Below, piece by piece: positions 60,680 to 64,000 of a stretch of 64,000 nucleotides of DNA. Position numbers and translations under genes: made by a program. Every line of letters starts with the position of its first letter. Position 1 is the stretch's first letter. Origin of the DNA: an uncultured Muribaculaceae bacterium (GTDB taxonomy: Bacteria > Bacteroidota > Bacteroidia > Bacteroidales > Muribaculaceae). The notes below the pieces were generated by a model. The model saw nothing but the letters and a program-made list of their open reading frames with translations, did no database searches and was not told the origin of the DNA. The stretch spans positions 102,690 through 166,689 of the forward strand of contig CAJUPY010000003.1 in the NCBI GenBank assembly GCA_910588035.1, written 5' to 3'.

Positions 60680-61840
60680 ATGAAACCACCGATCTCTCTG
60701 TTACTGACAATTTCTTTTCTTCTCACCGTCGCCGGGCGGGTTTTTGCTTCTGAACCGGCAGTTGACTACGGAGTTTTACCGCGTACGATCTGTTCAGGGC
60801 CTCAAGGCGACAATCATGTTCAGGGCATCGCCGTTGATCTTGACAAAAAAGAAGTCTATTATTCGTTCACTACTTCGCTCATAAAAACTGATTTCAATGG
60901 AAATCTGCTTGGCAGCGTGACCGGCATGGTGGGGCATCTCGGTTGCATTTCGCTGAACAAAAACGACCGGCGTCTCTATGCTTCGCTCGAATATAAGAAC
61001 GATGCCATCGGAAAGGGAATTCTCAAGCGTTCGGGCAAAGGTCGCCGGAAAAATTCGACGGCGTTCTATATCGCGGTTTTCGATGTCGACCGCATTGACC
61101 GTGTCGGCATGGACGCCGAGCGAGACGGGGTCATGACGACAGTTCATGTCAAGGAGGCGACCGACGACTATAATGCCAGAGTGACAGTCGGTGGACGCCG
61201 GCTGAAACACCGTCACGGATGCTCGGGAATAGATGGCGTCACTGTTGCTCCGGCAATCGGTGGCGAGCCTGGAAATGATTGTCTGTATGTCGCGTATGGC
61301 ATTTATGGAGACACGACCAGAACTGACAATGATCATCAGGTCATATTGGTCTATGATGTCGACAAATTGAATAGGTTTGCGAAGCCGTTGTCGCAGGACC
61401 GTCCCCACAGGTCGGGTCCGTCGAGACCCCGGCATAAATATTTTGTATATACCGGCAACACGTCGTGGGGTATACAGAATCTGGCCTATGACAAGTTTTC
61501 GGGAAATTTCTATGCTGCGGTCTATTGTGGAAAGAAATCATGTTTTCCAAACTATTCCCATTTCCTGATTGACGGAAAGTCGGAACCGACGGTCGTGATG
61601 ACAGCCGACGGAGTTGAGATCGAGACTCTCAGATTGGTGGAAGCAGGCAACAGTCACTCTGAAAGCGGCACCTGGGGTTGGCATTTTGAACACGGATCGA
61701 CAGGCCTTTGTCCGATTGGCGGCGATTATTTCTATATTTCCCACAGCCACAAAGACCCGGAGACAAACCGGGAGTGTTCGACTGTCAGGCTCTATCGTTG
61801 GACGGGTGATGAAAAAATGCCGTTTTCTATAGTCGATTGA
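60680..61840 (+). CDS. Secreted hypothetical protein, propeller-like
   Basis: 386 aa, not recognised. Signal peptide MKPPISLLLTISFLLTVAGR. The rest resembles a beta-propeller, with blade-like pieces HVQGIAVDLDKKEVYYSFTT, GHLGCISLNKNDRRLYASLE, WGIQNLAYDKFSGNFYAAVY and GLCPIGGDYFYISHSHKDPE, and several conserved-looking histidines and cysteines (RHGCSGIDGV, CGKKSCFPNYSH). This may be a phytase-like or sialidase-like fold, but no catalytic set is clear. Its last 8 bases and stop are part of a direct repeat (61832-61874) that recurs at 63609. Confidence 0.7.
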   Translation: MKPPISLLLTISFLLTVAGRVFASEPAVDYGVLPRTICSGPQGDNHVQGIAVDLDKKEVYYSFTTSLIKTDFNGNLLGSVTGMVGHLGCISLNKNDRRLYASLEYKNDAIGKGILKRSGKGRRKNSTAFYIAVFDVDRIDRVGMDAERDGVMTTVHVKEATDDYNARVTVGGRRLKHRHGCSGIDGVTVAPAIGGEPGNDCLYVAYGIYGDTTRTDNDHQVILVYDVDKLNRFAKPLSQDRPHRSGPSRPRHKYFVYTGNTSWGIQNLAYDKFSGNFYAAVYCGKKSCFPNYSHFLIDGKSEPTVVMTADGVEIETLRLVEAGNSHSESGTWGWHFEHGSTGLCPIGGDYFYISHSHKDPETNRECSTVRLYRWTGDEKMPFSIVD

Positions 61841-61874
61841 TCAGAATTTCAGCGTGTCGTTCTTGACCGTTTTT
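61832..61874 (+). repeat. Left copy of a 43-bp direct repeat flanking an apparent insertion
   Basis: GTCGATTG-a-TCAGAATTTCAG-c-GTGTCGTTCTTGACCG plus T-run. The right copy at 63609-63651 differs at two positions. It contains the 3' end of the upstream gene and a sequence equal to the last codons of the phosphatase gene (read on the other strand). Confidence 0.88.
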
Positions 61875-61897
61875 CTTTCCCAATCAGACAATTTTTA

Positions 61898-61929
61898 TTT
61901 GTTGATATCAAGGATTTTAACTAACTTTG
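61898..61929 (+). promoter_or_regulatory. Promoter of the long-hairpin RNA
   Basis: TTTG (61898-61901), 20 bases, TAACTTTG (61922-61929): full match to the housekeeping promoter. Confidence 0.75.
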
Positions 61930-61935
61930 CGATTG

Positions 61936-62145
61936 GATAGAGGTGACTCCGTCCATGACATTTTTGAAAAATAAGAAGCGTTATGCTTATCTTGTAACTT
62001 GAAGACGTAGGAAATTTTCAAATCGAATACAAGGATAGCATAGTGGTTCTCACGCATATGCGTGGGCTGCTGTTCTACATCTGTATTCAAGGTTTCCTAC
62101 GACCGTCAAGTTAAGACGTGGCATTGCAGTTCCACGCTTCTTTCA
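61936..62145 (+). ncRNA. Long-hairpin structured RNA, candidate 6S RNA
   Basis: A non-coding stretch of about 170-200 bases that folds on itself end to end: AGAAGCG (61974-61980) with CGCTTCT (62135-62141), AACTTGA (61996-62002) with TCAAGTT (62106-62112), CGTAGGAAA (62006-62014) with TTTCCTACG (62093-62101), GAATACA (62025-62031) with TGTATTC (62082-62088), and a terminal CACGCATATGCGTG hairpin (62051-62064). Internal loops of 15 and 22 bases open near the base. One rod with a large bubble, this length and a strong promoter are the architecture of 6S RNA, which binds RNA polymerase; I cannot confirm the class from sequence alone. Confidence 0.6.
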
Positions 62146-62186
62146 TAATTAACGCTCTTGTGGTAGCTGGAGAGCCTTTGAAGCCA

Positions 62187-62609
62187 ATGAAAAAACTATC
62201 ATTATTACTGGTAATGGCAATCGCTCTTTTAATGACAGATTGCACACAAGCTGCTCCTGCTCCACAAGAGCAGAAGACAGAACAACGACAAGCGATTATG
62301 CCGTACAAGTTGTATTCCACAAGCAATATGTGGACATTTATTAAATTGGATACTCGCAATGGAAAGATGTGGCAAGTTCAATTTAGCGTAAAGGGAAATG
62401 ATTATCGTTTTGAATCCCCACTAAATACAATACCACTAATCTCAAATGGAGATGAATCGGGGAGATTTGAGTTATATCCCACTCAGAATATGTATAACTT
62501 CATACTACTTGACGGGGTAGAAGGAAAAACATGGCAGGTTCAATGGTCAACTGAACCCGAAAATCGGGCTATAATCCCAATTCAACAAATAGGAAATAAT
62601 CTCTTATAA
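62187..62609 (+). CDS. Small secreted hypothetical protein, 140 aa
   Basis: Not recognised. Signal peptide MKKLSLLLVMAIALLMTDCTQA; the cysteine is preceded by Asp, so this is a poor lipobox and cleavage may be by signal peptidase I after TQA. The mature part has two copies of a unit: PYKLYSTSNMWTFIKLDTRN...KMWQVQFS and RFELYPTQNMYNFILLDGVE...KTWQVQWS, a tandem beta-repeat of about 50 residues. Codons are A/T-richer than in neighbours. An upstream in-frame start at 62118 would lie in the RNA stem. Inside the apparent insertion; 7 bases before the next gene. Confidence 0.65.
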   Translation: MKKLSLLLVMAIALLMTDCTQAAPAPQEQKTEQRQAIMPYKLYSTSNMWTFIKLDTRNGKMWQVQFSVKGNDYRFESPLNTIPLISNGDESGRFELYPTQNMYNFILLDGVEGKTWQVQWSTEPENRAIIPIQQIGNNLL

Positions 62610-62616
62610 TATCACG

Positions 62617-63186
62617 ATGAAGCGTATTATTATAACATTAGCATTGTCACTGATATTGGTCGGTGCATTTGCGCAAGAACATCTTTCGTTCAAGGGTATA
62701 CCCATTGAAGGAAGTATATCCTCATTCTGTCAGAAACTTCAATCGAAAGGATTGACCAAACTCGGTTCCGAAAATAACATCACCGTATTTGTCGGCGATT
62801 TTACGGGCCGACAGGCAACTATCTGCATTGGGGCAACTGATGATGGCAAGAACGTACATTCTGTAGTCGTGATTTTTGATGCCAGCGATGACTGGAAAAA
62901 TCTTGTTGGCACCTATGACTATTACAAGGATTTATATACTCGCAAATATGGTAAACCAACAGTTAATCGTGAGAATAATCCAAGTCGCTCAGATCGCAAT
63001 ACGATGTTAATGCACGAATTGACACAAGGCACCGTCACTTACGTGAGTGCATGGGAGGTCACTGGTGGTACAATTGAATTGTCAATTGAGAAATCTGACT
63101 CATATGGCAAGGGTTGGGTATTGATTAAGTATCGTGATGCACTCAATATCGAAACAAAAATCCAAAATGACTTAAATGACATCTAA
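62617..63186 (+). CDS. Secreted hypothetical protein, 189 aa
   Basis: Not recognised by name, but of a type common in Bacteroides. Signal peptide MKRIIITLALSLILVGAFA, then a soluble alpha/beta domain beginning FKGIPIEGSISSFCQKLQSK, with FVGDFTGRQATICIGATDDG, NVHSVVVIFDASDDWKNLVG and YDYYKDLYTRKYGKP. The phrase F-GIPI-G....F...L...G followed by GDF.G is a recurring pattern of small secreted proteins in gut Bacteroidetes. A+T-rich like its neighbour and probably in one operon with it; function unknown. Confidence 0.65.
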   Translation: MKRIIITLALSLILVGAFAQEHLSFKGIPIEGSISSFCQKLQSKGLTKLGSENNITVFVGDFTGRQATICIGATDDGKNVHSVVVIFDASDDWKNLVGTYDYYKDLYTRKYGKPTVNRENNPSRSDRNTMLMHELTQGTVTYVSAWEVTGGTIELSIEKSDSYGKGWVLIKYRDALNIETKIQNDLNDI

Positions 63187-63608
63187 TACGAACTAAAATG
63201 AAATCAAATCCCGAATCAATATACTGCCGAAATGAAGTTGACAGTTTTGGGTATTTGAAAAGAATTATTGAGTTTGGGAATTTACGGTTTGAGTAACTTC
63301 CGTGTTGCAACTGCATGGTTGAGGCTGCACTTCCATTGATTTCAACCAAATAGAACGCAAGTATTGACGGCTATGGTGATTATCGTCATCGTAGCCGTTA
63401 TGGTATACCCGTCATACAAAAAAAACACTGATGATTATCAGCAGGTTATAAAATGAAGAAGTTGTATATTCTCAACAAAGAGGCAGAGATACGTCACCGA
63501 AAGAGAAAGCTGCGGGTACGCCCATTGCCTTGAACGCTCTGACGATTGTACCGACAGTCAGAGCGTGACCTTTTCTATCCTTGACTCCTAAACAAACGAT
63601 ATGCGATG
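63187..63608. other. Gene-poor right end of the apparent insertion
   Basis: About 420 bases with no convincing gene. It contains a 27-codon frame (63373-63456, MVIIVIVAVMVYPSYKKNTD...) that would be a single membrane helix with a charged tail and may be a remnant or a micropeptide. It also has a 10-bp perfect hairpin (63534-63543 with 63557-63566) followed by GACCTTTTCT that can end transcripts. Otherwise nothing was seen. Confidence 0.4.
63534..63574 (+). terminator. Terminator-like hairpin
   Basis: Perfect 10-bp stem ACGCTCTGAC/GTCAGAGCGT with 13-base loop, then GACCTTTTCT. The T-run is short. Confidence 0.5.
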
Positions 63609-63651
63609 GTCGATTGCTCAGAATTTCAGTGTGTCGTTCTTGACCGTTTTT
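63609..63651 (+). repeat. Right copy of the 43-bp direct repeat
   Basis: Same as 61832-61874 with two differences (c for a, t for c). It overlaps the last codons of the phosphatase gene on the reverse strand; three bases further left also fit with one mismatch. Confidence 0.88.
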
Positions 63652-64000
63652 TCGAGCATCGGACGGAGTCGGCGGAAGTCTTTGGAACGCAGGTATCTGT
63701 CAATTGCCTTTACATGGTTGTCGTGGTGGATGTCGCTGCCGAGGAAGTCGGCATAACCGGCCTCAACCAGTTTCTCGGCAACCCGTTTCTCATCTTTACC
63801 GTGATAGCCCGAAAGGCTCAGCAGGTTGATCTGGAAAAGGTTGCCTGTCTCATGCTGCCGGTCGTAACGGTGCATGTCGGTGTGGTAATAGACATATCGT
63901 TCGGGGTGGGCTATGATCGGTTTGAAGTCTTTCATCTTGAGGTCGAAAAGCAGTTCGTCAGGTCCCCACGGTTCCTGAATAAAGCCGTTTTCAACCAACA
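63618..64000 (-). CDS. CpsB/CapC-type tyrosine-protein phosphatase, N-terminus cut by window edge
   Basis: About 127 residues of the C-terminal part of a PHP-fold manganese-dependent tyrosine phosphatase (CpsB/CapC/YwqE family), which acts on the tyrosine kinases that control capsule and exopolysaccharide export. Seen: FDLKMKDFKPIIAHPERYVY with the metal-binding HPER, and ADFLGSDIHHD with the C-terminal metal ligands. Length of the family is about 240-250, so roughly half lies outside. Its last codons are duplicated at 61841-61874. Together with gmd at the other edge it suggests surface polysaccharide genes on both sides. Confidence 0.9.
   Translation of the reverse strand, partial: LVENGFIQEPWGPDELLFDLKMKDFKPIIAHPERYVYYHTDMHRYDRQHETGNLFQINLLSLSGYHGKDEKRVAEKLVEAGYADFLGSDIHHDNHVKAIDRYLRSKDFRRLRPMLEKTVKNDTLKF

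Noticed and set aside
1..64000. CRISPR arrays, prophage, insertion sequences, tRNA genes
   Set aside because: I found no spaced direct repeats, no transposase, integrase or phage genes, and no cloverleaf-forming sequence. The only long direct repeat is the pair around 61.8 and 63.6 kb.

Overview
The window is about 64 kb from a Bacteroidales genome, most likely of the gut family Muribaculaceae (inferred from gene content and about 50% G+C). Eighteen -7 elements of the form TAnnTTTG were found in front of genes, several with a TTTG about 20 bases upstream, which is the Bacteroidetes housekeeping promoter. There are three TonB-dependent-type outer membrane proteins, a FecI/FecR pair, BtuB/BtuG proteins, a Na+-pumping methylmalonyl-CoA decarboxylase, and short ATGA-type gene overlaps. 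No tRNA, rRNA operon, transposase or CRISPR array was seen.

Layout. 1-6.5 kb: 3' part of gmd, an amino acid permease, and an envelope operon of three small outer membrane barrels with a PCMD-type lipoprotein. 6.6-12.3 kb: a BspA-like leucine-rich repeat protein, a small hypothetical protein, and sdhCAB (fumarate reductase/succinate dehydrogenase) whose cytochrome b subunit carries a tail with 21 cysteines in 72 residues. 12.5-22.5 kb: trkH, an M23 peptidase, guaA, the RNase P RNA, a GIN-domain protein, and the aspS-nif3-zinc ribbon operon. 22.6-25.6 kb: a TPP-riboswitch operon (TonB receptor plus PnuC-family transporter, probably for thiamine). 25.7-30.3 kb: mce-mmdA-oadG-mmdC-mmdB, which with sdhCAB forms the succinate-to-propionate route. 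30.5-35.1 kb: a cobalamin-riboswitch operon (BtuB, BtuG-like, surface protein). 35.2-43.8 kb: fabD, tatA-tatC, a lone ECF sigma factor, an ABC-2 exporter, a biotin carboxyltransferase and a PL9-like protein. 43.8-55.2 kb: the glycine cleavage operon gcvT-H-PA-PB-lpdA running on into an alpha/beta hydrolase and a sigma/anti-sigma/outer membrane receptor trio.

The standout is 55.3-60.0 kb, divergent from gcvT. A full promoter drives a roughly 330-nt structured leader ending in a terminator-like stem. It is followed by a Tat-signal precursor with 15 cysteines in four-residue steps, a radical SAM/SPASM maturase, a SPASM-only partner lacking the SAM cluster motif, a small secreted protein, a 91-aa modification-system protein, and a second tatA-tatC pair joined by stop/start overlaps. 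I read this as a CXXX-repeat peptide modification system with its own Tat translocon: the peptide would be cross-linked in the cytoplasm and exported folded. The cysteine spacing of the SdhC tail resembles this precursor.

After rplS and a secreted protein (60.1-61.8 kb), a 1.7-kb A+T-richer segment (about 61,875-63,608) is bracketed by 43-46 bp near-identical direct repeats. These duplicate the convergent 3' ends of the two genes it separates, so it is an apparent insertion. It holds a long-hairpin RNA that could be 6S RNA and two small secreted proteins. The window closes in a CpsB/CapC-type tyrosine phosphatase gene.
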